Positions 42,651 through 51,436 are shown, counted from the stretch's first letter. The stretch: 64,000 nucleotides of DNA from an uncultured Burkholderiales bacterium (GCA_937927685.1 CALBSC010000078.1:62001-126000), one strand, 5' to 3'. Notes: generated from the sequence alone by a model not told the origin. Numbers and translations: made by a program.

Positions 42651-43622
42651 ATGACATTGACCAAAACCCTGCCGGCCTTGGTGCTCGCCTCCGCCTGGAT
42701 GATGAGCGCCGGTGCACAAACCGTTCTCAAAATTGGATACACCCCGGCCGCCAACTCGCACTATGGTGTGGGCACGCAGGTGCTGTGCGATGAAATCGAG
42801 AAGGGCACCCAGGGTCGCTACAAGTGCCAGATTTTTCCCAATGGCGCACTGGGTGGTGAGCGCGAAATGATCGAAGCGGTGCAACTGGGCACGCTCGACA
42901 TGGTCAACACCTCCACCGGTCCGGTGGGCAACTTCGTGCCCGAAGTGAAGATCGTGGACATCCCCTTCCTGTTTCGCGACTACGACCATGCCCGTCACTT
43001 TCTTGACGCCGCTCCGGGGCAGGAATTGCTGACGAAGTTCCCGTCCAAGGGGTTGATTGCCCTGGCCTGGACCGAAAACGGTTTCCGCCACATGACCAAC
43101 AGCAAGCGCGCCATCGTCAAGCCCGAGGACACGGCTGGCCTGAAGATGCGCACCATGGAAAACAAGGTGCACATGGATGGCTACAAGGCGTTTGGCATTC
43201 AGCCGACACCCATGGCCTTCCCCGAAGTGTTCGGCGCCCTGCAGCAAGGTACCGTGGACGGTCAGGAAAACCCCATTCCCGTGATCCTGGCGTCCAAGTT
43301 CTCGCAAGTGCAAAAGCACCTGTCGCTCACCGGTCACGTGTACTCGCCGGCGCTGTACCTGACCTCGCCGCGCGTGATGAACAAGCTGAGCGACGCTGAC
43401 AAGAAAGCGTTTTACGAAGCGGCCAAGAAGGCCACCGTGGCCCAGCGCAAGAAAGTGAACGAAGACGAAGCCAACGGCATTGCCCAGCTGGAAAAAGAAG
43501 GCATGTCGGTGGTGCGCAAGGTGGACGGCCAGGCCTTCCGCGATGCGCTGCGTCCGGTGTTCGCGTCCTACGCCAAGGAATTTGGCGCTGACAACATCCG
43601 CAAGATTCAAGAGTTCAAGTAA
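42651..43622 (+). CDS. dctP: TRAP transporter substrate-binding protein (DctP family)
   Basis: A 323-residue periplasmic binding protein. A signal peptide ends at SAGAQ, and the family segments FPNGALGGEREMIEAVQLG and IVDIPFLFRDYDHAR are clear. A conserved arginine near MRTMENKVH normally contacts the carboxylate. AGGAGCTT is a good ribosome site. It is the first gene of a complete dctPQM set and likely brings in the sugar acid handled by the flanking enzymes. Confidence 0.94.
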   Translation: MTLTKTLPALVLASAWMMSAGAQTVLKIGYTPAANSHYGVGTQVLCDEIEKGTQGRYKCQIFPNGALGGEREMIEAVQLGTLDMVNTSTGPVGNFVPEVKIVDIPFLFRDYDHARHFLDAAPGQELLTKFPSKGLIALAWTENGFRHMTNSKRAIVKPEDTAGLKMRTMENKVHMDGYKAFGIQPTPMAFPEVFGALQQGTVDGQENPIPVILASKFSQVQKHLSLTGHVYSPALYLTSPRVMNKLSDADKKAFYEAAKKATVAQRKKVNEDEANGIAQLEKEGMSVVRKVDGQAFRDALRPVFASYAKEFGADNIRKIQEFK

Positions 43623-43638
43623 TCCTGCGGCACTCCCG

Positions 43639-43676
43639 GGCGGCTGCGCGTGAGCGCAGGCCGCCATTTCTATTTT
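43639..43676 (+). terminator. Hairpin plus T-rich tract between dctP and dctQ
   Basis: GGCGGCTGCGC (43639-43649), a GTGA loop and GCGCAGGCCGCC (43654-43665) form a strong GC-rich stem with one bulged base, followed by ATTTCTATTTT (43666-43676). It looks like a partial terminator that would make DctP more abundant than the membrane subunits. Confidence 0.7.
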
Positions 43677-43700
43677 CCGGACCCCACGGGGCATCTGTCC

Positions 43701-44213
43701 ATGAAACGACTCGAGCAGGCTTTTCACGCCGTCAACCGCTGGATGCTGATTGGCATGCTAGCGGTGATGTCAGTCATCATTTTTTGTAACGTCGTGTTGC
43801 GCTACTCCACCAACCAGTCGATCGAGTGGGCGGAGGAAGTCTCGCGCCACCTGATGATCTGGGTGACCTTCATTGGCGCGGGCCCGGTGCTGCGCTACGG
43901 GGGGCACATTGCGGTGGAGAACCTGCAGGATGCGTTGCCCAAAGCCGTGGCCCGGCTCTTGCGCGTGATCATTGCGCTGTTGGTGGGCGGCATGCTGGTG
44001 TTTTTGTTCTGGTTCGGTCTGGAGTACATGGACCGAACCCAATACCAGCTCACCCCATCCACCCAAATTTCATTCGCCTACATCTATGCCGGGCTGCCGA
44101 TCGGATCGGCCATGGCCCTGATCCACTGGCTGCTGATCGTGCGTGACTATGTGATGGAGCGCCAGTTCGCCTCGGACGAACATTTCGATGCCACCGCGAG
44201 TGCTTCCCTATGA
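43701..44213 (+). CDS. dctQ: TRAP transporter small permease (DctQ family)
   Basis: A 170-residue membrane protein with four hydrophobic segments and the family segment WAEEVSRHLMIWVTFIGAG. ATG 43701 is used, because a start at 43650 would fall inside the hairpin. The stop overlaps the dctM start by ATGA (44210-44213). Confidence 0.93.
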   Translation: MKRLEQAFHAVNRWMLIGMLAVMSVIIFCNVVLRYSTNQSIEWAEEVSRHLMIWVTFIGAGPVLRYGGHIAVENLQDALPKAVARLLRVIIALLVGGMLVFLFWFGLEYMDRTQYQLTPSTQISFAYIYAGLPIGSAMALIHWLLIVRDYVMERQFASDEHFDATASASL

Positions 44214-45502
44214 GCGCAAGTCTGATCCTTCTCATCGCCGCGTGCGTGTACCTGGCCATTGGCGTGCCGGTGGCCTTTGCACTGGGGCTGTCCACCATCA
44301 CGGCGCTGCTGGTCTCGGGCAATTTCCCCTTGATCGTGCTGTTGAAGGAAACCTTCACCGGCATTGACAGCTTTCCGCTGATGGCGGTGCCGTTTTTCAT
44401 CCTGGCGGCCGAGTTGATGAGCGGGGGATCCCTCACCGAGGTGCTGCTGAAGTTTGCTGGCCAGTTCGTGGGGCATCGCCGCGGCGGGTTGGGTTACACC
44501 AACGTGGTGTCGCTGACCTTCTTCTCGGGCATTTCCGGCTCCGCGCTGGCCGATGCGGCCGGGCCGGGCGCGATGATGATCCGCATGATGGACAAGGCCG
44601 GCTATGGCCGTGCCTACTCGGCCGCGCTGACCGCCTCGACGGCCATCGTGGGCCCCATCATCCCGCCGTCGATCATCATGATCATCTATGCCCTGGCCGA
44701 TGACCGTGTGTCGGTGGGCGCCCTGTTTGTGGCGGGTCTGTTGCCCGGCGTGCTGATTGCCGTGGCCATGTGTGTGGTCAACTGGAAAATTTCCCGTGAC
44801 CGCAATTACAAGGGGGACGGCGAGCACCCGACGCGTGATGAAATCATCCGCACCACCTGGATGGCCATGCCCGCCATCTTGCTGCCCGTGTTGATCCTGG
44901 GCGGCATGCGCGCCGGCTGGTTCACGCCGACCGAAGCCTCGGTGGTGGCCGTGTTTTACGCCTTGCTGTGCGGCAAGTATGTGTACCGCACGCTGGAGTG
45001 GAAGGCGGTGCCCAACATCCTGTCGCGCTCGGCGCTGCTCACCGCCTCGGTGCTGCTGATCATTGGCATGTCGGCCTCGTTTGCCTGGGTGCTGACGATT
45101 GAAGGGGTGCCGCAGATCGTGGCCAACTGGATCGTGGACATGCACCTCAATGCATGGACCTTCCTGATCGTGGTCAACGTCTTCCTGCTGCTGTTTGGCA
45201 TCTTCATTGAACCGTTGCCGGGCGTGATGGTGCTGGTGCCCATCCTGGCCCCGGTGGCCGCCAAGGTGGGCGTGGACCCGATCCACTTCGCCATGGTGGT
45301 CATCTACAACCTGACGCTGGGCATGATCACCCCGCCGGTGGGGGGCTTGCTGTTTGTCACGTCCAACGTGTCACGCGTGCCGCTGTCAGACCTGACCCGC
45401 GAACTCAAGCCCTTCTTGTGGGCGCATGGCGTGGTGCTGGTGTTGCTGACCTTCGTGCCATGGCTGAGCACCTGGCTGCCCTATGCCATGGGTTACAAGT
45501 AA
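44210..45502 (+). CDS. dctM: TRAP transporter large permease (DctM family)
   Basis: A 430-residue inner membrane protein with about twelve hydrophobic segments and the family's GPIIPPSIIMIIYA segment. It forms the transport path with DctQ and accepts substrate from DctP. Coupled to dctQ by ATGA, and 15 nt before the RuBisCO-like gene. Confidence 0.95.
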   Translation: MSASLILLIAACVYLAIGVPVAFALGLSTITALLVSGNFPLIVLLKETFTGIDSFPLMAVPFFILAAELMSGGSLTEVLLKFAGQFVGHRRGGLGYTNVVSLTFFSGISGSALADAAGPGAMMIRMMDKAGYGRAYSAALTASTAIVGPIIPPSIIMIIYALADDRVSVGALFVAGLLPGVLIAVAMCVVNWKISRDRNYKGDGEHPTRDEIIRTTWMAMPAILLPVLILGGMRAGWFTPTEASVVAVFYALLCGKYVYRTLEWKAVPNILSRSALLTASVLLIIGMSASFAWVLTIEGVPQIVANWIVDMHLNAWTFLIVVNVFLLLFGIFIEPLPGVMVLVPILAPVAAKVGVDPIHFAMVVIYNLTLGMITPPVGGLLFVTSNVSRVPLSDLTRELKPFLWAHGVVLVLLTFVPWLSTWLPYAMGYK

Positions 45503-45517
45503 GCGGGCAAACGGGTC

Positions 45518-46762
45518 GTGACAGCACAACGCATCCAGGCGACTTACTGGCTCGAGACCGGGGACGATCCCCGGCGCGCGGCAGAGGTGATTGCCGGCGA
45601 GCAGTCCAGTGGCACCTTCCTCAAGCTGGCCACCGAAACGGCCGCGCTGAAAGAGCGTGCCGGTGCACGCGTGGAACGCCTGGATATTTTGGGCACCTCT
45701 GCGCAGCCCAGCCTGCCAGGAGGCATGCCGTCGGCGCAGTACACACAGTGCCGGCTCGAACTGTCGTGGCCGCTGGAGAACCTGGGGCCGTGCCTGCCCA
45801 CGCTGATGTCCACCATCGCAGGCAATCTGTTCGAGTTGCGCCAGGTTTCGGGCCTGCGCTTGCTGGACCTCAAGCTGCCTGACGCGTTTGCCCGGGCGTA
45901 TCCGGGGCCGGCGTTCTCCATGCCTGGCACGCGCCGGCTGTGTGGCGTGCAGCAAGGCCCCTTGATTGGCACCATCATCAAGCCCAGTGTGGGCCTGAAC
46001 CCTCAAGAGACGGCCGAGCAGGTGCGTCAACTGGTCGAGGGCGGCATTGATTTCATCAAGGACGATGAATTGCAGGCCAATGGCCCGCATTGCCCCTTTG
46101 ATGAGCGTGTGGTGGAAGTGATGCGGGTGGTGAACGACGCCGCTGATCGCCAGGGTCGGAAGGTGATGGTGGCCTTCAACATCACCGGCGACATCGATCA
46201 GATGCAACGTCGCCATGACTGGGTGCTCCAGCACGGGGGCACGTGCGTCATGGTGTGTGTCAACTCGGTAGGGCTGAGCGGTATGACGGCGATTCGTCGC
46301 CATGCGCAGGTGCCCTTGCATGCCCACCGTGCAGGCTGGGGCTACCTCAGTCGCAGCCCTGCACTGGGGTGGGATTTCCGTCCATGGCAAATGCTGTGGC
46401 GCCTGGCCGGTGCCGACCACCTGCATGTGAATGGTTTGCGCAACAAATTCAGCGAGCCGGATGCCGTGGTGGTGCAATCCGCGCGCGCGGTGCAAGAACC
46501 CCTGTTTGCCGATCACGGCATGCCGGCCGTGCCGGTATTCAGCTCGGCGCAAACCGGCTTGCAGGCGCACGACACCTATGCCGCGCTGGGCAATGACGAC
46601 CTGATCGTCACGGCGGGTGGTGGCATTTTTGGACACCCGCAGGGCGTGGCGGCTGGCGTCACCGCCTTGCGCGATGCCTGGGAAGCCGCCCGCAACGGGC
46701 AGTCGCTGGAGTCAGCCGCCGCCGAGCGGCCGGCCTTGCGCGCTGCGTTGAGCTTCTGGTGA
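45518..46762 (+). CDS. RuBisCO-like protein (form IV type), probable 3-oxo-isoapionate-4-phosphate processing enzyme
   Basis: A 414-residue RuBisCO large-subunit homologue. Residues equivalent to RuBisCO are kept: K155 (K175, TIIKPS), K181-D183-E184 (carbamylated K201 with D203 and E204, in FIKDDE), H270-R271 (H294-R295), H303 (H327) and K310 (K334). The phosphate-loop serine 379 appears replaced (TAGGGIF). A carbamate-Mg site is therefore probably intact. In the apionate pathway such proteins decarboxylate 3-oxo-isoapionate 4-phosphate (OiaX) or split it by transcarboxylation/hydrolysis. GTG 45518 is the start; no ATG is near. Confidence 0.82.
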   Translation: MTAQRIQATYWLETGDDPRRAAEVIAGEQSSGTFLKLATETAALKERAGARVERLDILGTSAQPSLPGGMPSAQYTQCRLELSWPLENLGPCLPTLMSTIAGNLFELRQVSGLRLLDLKLPDAFARAYPGPAFSMPGTRRLCGVQQGPLIGTIIKPSVGLNPQETAEQVRQLVEGGIDFIKDDELQANGPHCPFDERVVEVMRVVNDAADRQGRKVMVAFNITGDIDQMQRRHDWVLQHGGTCVMVCVNSVGLSGMTAIRRHAQVPLHAHRAGWGYLSRSPALGWDFRPWQMLWRLAGADHLHVNGLRNKFSEPDAVVVQSARAVQEPLFADHGMPAVPVFSSAQTGLQAHDTYAALGNDDLIVTAGGGIFGHPQGVAAGVTALRDAWEAARNGQSLESAAAERPALRAALSFW

Positions 46763-46792
46763 GCCGCCACACGAGCGTTTTGATTTGACGGC

Positions 46793-48190
46793 ATGACACA
46801 GCACCCCCATTCACCACTCGAGGCTGCGCAGCTGCCCGATGGACCGCTGGTGGCTTACTACGGTGACGATTTCACGGGCTCCACCGATGTCATGGAAGCG
46901 TTCACGGCCGCCGGTGTGCCCACCGTGCTGTTTGTGCAAGCGCCCAGTCCGCAAGCGCTGGCACGCTTTGCCGACATGCGCTGCGTGGGGCTGGCCGGCA
47001 CGTCGCGTGGACGCGACCCGGCCTGGATGCGCGCGCATCTGCCCGCGGCATTTGACAGTCTGCGGCAACTCGGCGCGCCGATCCTGCAGTACAAGGTCTG
47101 CTCCACCTTTGACTCGGCGCCGCAGGTGGGGTCCATCGGTCAGGCGATTGATCTCGGGACATCGGGCACCGCAGCACGCTGGTCGCCCACGGTGGTGGGC
47201 GCGCCGCGGCTGCAACGGTTCCAGGTGTTTGGCCAGTTGTTCGCCGGGTTCATGGGAGAGGTGTACCGCATCGACCGCCACCCGTCGATGTCGCGTCACC
47301 CGGTCACGCCCATGGACGAGGCGGATCTGCGTGTGCACCTGGGACGGCAAACACAGCGGCGCATCGAGCTGATCGACGCGGTGCAAGCCACTCAGGGGCA
47401 GGGCGACGCGCGCTTGCAGGCCCTGCAAGGCGAAGACCAACCGGTGGTGATGCTCGATGTGATGGATGCCGCTTCACAGTGCGAGGCCGGTCGACTGGTG
47501 TGGGAGCATCGGGGGGCAGGCTTGTTCAGCGCATCCTCCTCGGGCTTGCAGTACGCGCTGGTGGCTTACTGGCGCAGCCGGGGTTGGTTGCCCCAGCAGT
47601 CCTCGTTGCCCGTTGCCGCACCTGCACCGGTGATCGCCGTGGTCAGCGGCAGCTGTTCGGTGATGAGTGGCAAGCAAATTGAATGGGCGCTCGCGCACGG
47701 CTTTCATGGCGAGCGCCTGGATGTGGCCGCCTGTCTGGATACCGCTGCCCGCGCGGTGGAAATCGATCGGGTGGTGGCAGGCAGCTTGCAAGCCCTGGCG
47801 GCAGGCCGTTCACCCGTGGTGTATTCAGCCATGGGTCCGGATGACGCTGCGGTCACGGGCTTTGATGCATGGGTGCAGTCCCGTGGCCTGGCGCGTGCAC
47901 AAGCCGCCGAGGCGATTGGCGAGGCCCTGGCCGAGGTGATGAAGCAGCTGCTGGACCGCAGCGAACTGCGACGCGTGGTGGTCGCCGGAGGCGACAGCTC
48001 CGGGGCCGTGGCCAGTCATCTGGGCGTGCAGGCCTTGACCGTGCTGGCTGGCTTGCGTCCCGGGGCGCCCCTGTGTCGGGCCTGGTCCGATGACCCACGG
48101 CGTGATGGCCTGGAAGTGGTGCTCAAAGGCGGACAGATGGGCACGCCGTCGTTCTACGGCGAAGTGTTGTCGGGCGTGGTGGGTGACTGA
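46793..48190 (+). CDS. oiaK: Four-carbon acid sugar kinase family protein (DUF1537), probable 3-oxo-isoapionate kinase
   Basis: A 465-residue two-domain kinase. The N-terminal domain begins with YYGDDFTGSTDVMEAF, the substrate-binding signature of the family. The C-terminal nucleotide-binding domain has VVSGSCSVMSGKQIEWA and VVAGGDSSGAV. Family members phosphorylate four-carbon or branched sugar acids; together with the oxidoisomerase and RuBisCO-like protein, 3-oxo-isoapionate is the likely substrate. It begins 30 bp after the RuBisCO-like gene. Confidence 0.75.
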   Translation: MTQHPHSPLEAAQLPDGPLVAYYGDDFTGSTDVMEAFTAAGVPTVLFVQAPSPQALARFADMRCVGLAGTSRGRDPAWMRAHLPAAFDSLRQLGAPILQYKVCSTFDSAPQVGSIGQAIDLGTSGTAARWSPTVVGAPRLQRFQVFGQLFAGFMGEVYRIDRHPSMSRHPVTPMDEADLRVHLGRQTQRRIELIDAVQATQGQGDARLQALQGEDQPVVMLDVMDAASQCEAGRLVWEHRGAGLFSASSSGLQYALVAYWRSRGWLPQQSSLPVAAPAPVIAVVSGSCSVMSGKQIEWALAHGFHGERLDVAACLDTAARAVEIDRVVAGSLQALAAGRSPVVYSAMGPDDAAVTGFDAWVQSRGLARAQAAEAIGEALAEVMKQLLDRSELRRVVVAGGDSSGAVASHLGVQALTVLAGLRPGAPLCRAWSDDPRRDGLEVVLKGGQMGTPSFYGEVLSGVVGD

Positions 48191-48249
48191 CGTCGATCCT
48201 GGTCCGTACCTCCCAGCACCCTTTTCACGAGCCTGAAGCGCCACCCACC

Positions 48250-48969
48250 ATGAGCCAAGAGCCCATTGCCCGACGCAAGCTGTACCAGGAGGTGCAGGAC
48301 AGGCTGATGCAACGCATCCATGATGGCGAAATCCAGCCCGGCGATCAGCTGCCGTCCGAACGGGAGTTGATGGAGTTTTATGGTGTGGGGCGCGTGGCGG
48401 TCCGTGAAGCCCTGCAGGAACTGGCGCGCTCGGGCATTGTGGAGATTTCACACGGTGAGCGCGCCCGGGTGGTGGTGCCCACCGCCCATTTGCTGATTCG
48501 TCAGATGGCCGAGGGCACGCGACATCTGCTACGCATGCAGCCGCAAATGCTGGACCACCTGAAGGAGGCGCGACTCTTTCTGGAGACCGGGATGGTGCGT
48601 CTGGCCGCCGAGCGAGCGAGCCCCGCAGACGTGGCGTTGTTGCGCGAGTGCTGGCAGCGCCACCAGGACGCCATCCAGGACCTCACCCATTTCATCGAGC
48701 GCGACATGCAGTTTCACCGCGAGATTGCACGCATATCGGGGAATCCGATCTTTCCGGCCATCGTCGAGGCCATGTTTGGCTGGGCCAACGAGCACTACCG
48801 ATCCATTGTGCGGGCGCCGGGCGCTGAAGCCGTGACCTTGGCCGAGCATGAACGGATTCTGCGGGCGATCGAAGCGGGCAATCCCGAGGCCGCTGAGCAG
48901 GCCATGCGGGACCATCTCACCCGTGTCAATGAGTTCTATCGGCATATCCCCGATGTCGCCAAGCCTTGA
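48250..48969 (+). CDS. GntR family regulator, FadR/FCD subgroup
   Basis: A 239-residue regulator. The N-terminal winged helix (about residues 8-75) has LPSERELMEFYGVGRVAVREAL. The C-terminal FCD domain carries ERDMQFHREIA and LAEHERILRAIE, with the metal-binding Asp/His residues. Such regulators repress sugar-acid operons and release on ligand binding. It ends the apionate-type cluster and could bind the palindrome at 41698. Confidence 0.92.
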   Translation: MSQEPIARRKLYQEVQDRLMQRIHDGEIQPGDQLPSERELMEFYGVGRVAVREALQELARSGIVEISHGERARVVVPTAHLLIRQMAEGTRHLLRMQPQMLDHLKEARLFLETGMVRLAAERASPADVALLRECWQRHQDAIQDLTHFIERDMQFHREIARISGNPIFPAIVEAMFGWANEHYRSIVRAPGAEAVTLAEHERILRAIEAGNPEAAEQAMRDHLTRVNEFYRHIPDVAKP

Positions 48970-48997
48970 GTCTGTTTCCAACCTCTGCACTTTCAAG

Positions 48998-49198
48998 ATG
49001 AAAACCCTGTCGCTGCTGAGATCACGCGCATGCGCAACGCTATTGAGCCTGATGGCGATTGCAGGCCTCTCGGGCTGTGCCGTGGTGGCGGTGGCCGACC
49101 TGGCCGTGAGCACCGTGTCGACCGTGGTGTCCACTGGCGTCAAGGCCACCGGGGCGGTGATTGATGCCATCATTCCCGACAGTTCACCCAAGAAGTGA
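48998..49198 (+). CDS. Small lipoprotein (NF038104-like)
   Basis: A 66-residue protein with a basic N-terminus, a hydrophobic stretch and a lipobox LSGC, so it should be lipidated and anchored in a membrane. After the cysteine comes an Ala/Val-rich, weakly amphipathic segment (VADLAVSTVSTVVSTGVKAT) and a short polar tail ending SPKK. Similar small lipoproteins are common in Burkholderiales and have no known role. The ribosome site is weak. Confidence 0.78.
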   Translation: MKTLSLLRSRACATLLSLMAIAGLSGCAVVAVADLAVSTVSTVVSTGVKATGAVIDAIIPDSSPKK

Positions 49199-49297
49199 AG
49201 ATGAGGCCTGCTCACAGTCCAGTCGGCACAGCGGCAACGGCCTGACCGACGTCCTTTGCGCGCTGGCGAACACCCGCGATCGCTGCGCAGCGTTGTG

Positions 49298-49311
49298 TTG
49301 ATGCATCGCAA
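49298..49311. promoter_or_regulatory. Weak FNR-like site upstream of the OmpW-family gene
   Basis: TTGAT-GCAT-CGCAA has the 5-4-5 layout of FNR sites but only the left half is a full match. It is 105 bp before the porin gene. OmpW genes in other bacteria are known FNR targets. The interval 49199-49415 contains no gene I can support. Confidence 0.3.
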
Positions 49312-49415
49312 GCGCAGGTGCTGTTGGGTTTGACGGTTGTCAACACAGTCAAGGCCCGGCACGCGTCCAATTCAGGCAAGGGAATACGCCCGATTGGAAG
49401 AAAGCGAGCGCGAAG

Positions 49416-50015
49416 ATGAACAAGAAACTCATGTGGGTGGCAGCTGCCATGGCGGCCTGGCTGGCGGGTCCGGCCGTGGCGCAGGATGGTCCGTGGTTGG
49501 TGCGTTTGCGTGCCGTCCAGTTGACCATGGCCAATGGAAACTCGACGCCTGTGGCCGGTTTGGGTGCCAACGACAAAACCATTGCCGAGCTGGATGTGAC
49601 GTATTTTTGGACCCCCAATTGGGCGGCAGAATTGGTATTGACCGTGCCTCAGCGACAGATCGTGCGGGCGGATGCTGGCGATCTGGGAGGCTTCACGCAC
49701 TTGCCGCCCACCCTCACGCTTCAGTACCACATCACGGGCCTGGAGGGCTTCAAGCCCTATCTGGGTCTAGGGGTGAACTACACGAAGATCACCGGCGTGA
49801 ACGTGGCTGATGGCCAATACACCTTGGACAACAGCAGCACGGGTGGCGCAGCACAGGTGGGGGTGGACTTTCCGCTCGACAAGAAGTGGTCCTTGAACGT
49901 GGATCTCAAGAAGGTGTACATCCGAACGGATGTTTACGACGCTGCAGGCGTAAACGTGGGAAGACTCAAGCTCGATCCCACGATGTTCGCTGTGGGACTG
50001 GGTTACCGTTTCTGA
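49416..50015 (+). CDS. ompW: OmpW family outer membrane protein
   Basis: A 199-residue protein with a signal peptide (AMAAWLAGPAVAQ) and alternating hydrophobic strands of an eight-stranded beta-barrel. Family features are GPWLVRLRAVQ at the mature N-terminus, the GFKPYLGLGVNYT strand, and the C-terminal LDPTMFAVGLGYRF ending in phenylalanine for Bam insertion. OmpW proteins form narrow hydrophobic channels. The downstream gap holds tandem repeats and a hairpin. Confidence 0.9.
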   Translation: MNKKLMWVAAAMAAWLAGPAVAQDGPWLVRLRAVQLTMANGNSTPVAGLGANDKTIAELDVTYFWTPNWAAELVLTVPQRQIVRADAGDLGGFTHLPPTLTLQYHITGLEGFKPYLGLGVNYTKITGVNVADGQYTLDNSSTGGAAQVGVDFPLDKKWSLNVDLKKVYIRTDVYDAAGVNVGRLKLDPTMFAVGLGYRF

Positions 50016-50016
50016 G

Positions 50017-50060
50017 CCAGCCAACCAGCCAACCAGCCAACTGGGTGCGGGTGAACCCGC
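50017..50060. repeat. Tandem CCAGCCAA repeat and hairpin downstream of ompW
   Basis: CCAGCCAA is repeated three times at 50017-50040, followed by the perfect hairpin GCGGGT-GA-ACCCGC (50047-50060). GGCTGGTGGTTGGC (50075-50088) can pair imperfectly with the repeats. The region lies between convergent genes and probably ends transcription from one or both sides. Confidence 0.55.
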
Positions 50061-50092
50061 CTTGCCGAGCGCGGGGCTGGTGGTTGGCCCAC

Positions 50093-50653
50093 TCAGACGT
50101 GATGATGCCGAGCCCGAAGCCACAGGACAAAGAGTCGCAGAATAAACAGAACGATCAGGGTGCCCAGCAAGTCGCCAATGATCATCACCAGGGTATCTTG
50201 AATGAATTGGTTGCTCCAGCCATTCCATGAATACCAGAGTTGATGCAACACCGGACTGGTGATGGAGAAAATCAAACCCAGCCGTATCAACTGCCTGGGG
50301 TGCAGGTGCTGGATGTCGGGATCCATGCCGAGCCAATTCAGGCAAAGGCGTCTGGCCAGCCAGGGGGCCAGTCCGGAGATGGCGCCGGTGACGAGGGCGT
50401 CCAGCGGCGCCATGTCATAACCGAAATACGAAATGGCCATCGAAGCCCAGGCAATCCCCAGCGCCCCCCACTCCAGGCAGATCAGCACCAAGGTCAGTCG
50501 CAACCCGCTGGGCAAAAACACCCAGTTCACGCCGCGCGCGAACTCGAGGTGTTCGAACAACAGGTGATTCAATAAAAAAAACACGGCGTACGCGACACCG
50601 CAGATCACCGTGGTGAGCAGGGCGGCAACGACAGAGGATCGACTGGCAAACAT
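50093..50653 (-). CDS. Predicted membrane protein of unknown function
   Basis: A 186-residue integral membrane protein with about five hydrophobic segments, a basic loop around ARRLCLNWLG and a His-rich C-terminus (RARHHHV). The segment GVNWVFLPSGLRLTLVL recalls the start of MASE1-type sensory domains, but no signalling output domain follows. It precedes (in transcription direction) nothing in the same strand until the ompW end. Function unknown. Confidence 0.7.
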   Translation of the reverse strand: MFASRSSVVAALLTTVICGVAYAVFFLLNHLLFEHLEFARGVNWVFLPSGLRLTLVLICLEWGALGIAWASMAISYFGYDMAPLDALVTGAISGLAPWLARRLCLNWLGMDPDIQHLHPRQLIRLGLIFSITSPVLHQLWYSWNGWSNQFIQDTLVMIIGDLLGTLIVLFILRLFVLWLRARHHHV

Positions 50654-50696
50654 GCGTGGACCTCACGCGTGGATGGCGGTGGCAGACGCGAAGGCG

Positions 50697-51044
50697 TCAG
50701 CGCGTGGAAATGGCGCTCGGGATGAGGGCGCTGGCCTTGTCGAAATATTTGCGCGCCTTGCTGGTGGGGGTCAGGTATTTGGTACGACGGTTGTCGCCCT
50801 GGAACTCGGTCTCCACCAGGCCGGCGGTGCGCAAATCATCGATCTTGCGGTGAATCGTGGCCGGAGATGCCACATCCTGCAGTGCCATGGCAGCGGTGAC
50901 AGTCAGGGGGTCACCCAGGGCGTGTTGACAGGCAATGCGCTCGAGCAGGCATTTGGCCGTGGTATCGAGGGTGGGCGGCAGGAAGCTGGCTTCGACGCCG
51001 CGCAACAAATTCAAAAAACGGAGGTATGTGTTGGGTTGTGCCAT
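50697..51044 (-). CDS. Small winged-helix DNA-binding protein (MarR-like)
   Basis: A 115-residue protein with a helix-turn-helix at about residues 48-75 (VTAAMALQDVASPATIHRKIDDL) and a wing with FQGDNRRTKYLTPTSKARKYF. It lacks the dimerisation helices of full MarR proteins, so it may dimerise in another way. It is 43 bp upstream of the membrane protein gene on the same strand and could be co-transcribed with it. Confidence 0.78.
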   Translation of the reverse strand: MAQPNTYLRFLNLLRGVEASFLPPTLDTTAKCLLERIACQHALGDPLTVTAAMALQDVASPATIHRKIDDLRTAGLVETEFQGDNRRTKYLTPTSKARKYFDKASALIPSAISTR

Positions 51045-51151
51045 CGCCTCATTGTAGGGTTTCTGTGCCGGTCACAGGGGAGTGGCCCGGCTTTTAAAAG
51101 GGGTGATCGTCGGGGTGTGCCGTCGGCCGAGTCTGGCCGGGGGGCGTCAGA

Positions 51152-51436
51152 TCAGCGGATGCTCTGGATACACCGTTGCCGAGTCTTGTTGTCGGCGATG
51201 CGCTCGCACTGCTTCTCGGAATTCTCGAGTTTGGCCAGACACAAGAGACGGCGGTCATTGTTTCCGATTTTCTTGCACAGCGACGCGTCTCCTTTGTCGA
51301 TCGCCATGCAATAGGCCTTACGGTCGGCATCCTGGATGCCATCACAACCCGCGTAGTCCTCCTTGCCCTTGGGCTTTTGTGCCCAGGCCAGGTGGCAGGT
51401 CAGCAGCAAGATCAGCGCGGTGATAACTGGCTTCAT
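51152..51436 (-). CDS. Small secreted protein with a 23-residue Cys repeat
   Basis: A 94-residue protein with a clear signal peptide (ALILLLTCHLAWAQ). The mature part holds three repeats of 23 residues (the third incomplete), each beginning with Cys, Ile at position 4 and a second Cys at position 13, so the cysteine spacing is C-x11-C-x10. Asp or Asn and Arg or Lys occur at positions 6-10. Six regularly spaced cysteines suggest three disulfides in the periplasm. GGGGAG precedes the ATG. I do not recognise the family. Confidence 0.72.
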   Translation of the reverse strand: MKPVITALILLLTCHLAWAQKPKGKEDYAGCDGIQDADRKAYCMAIDKGDASLCKKIGNNDRRLLCLAKLENSEKQCERIADNKTRQRCIQSIR

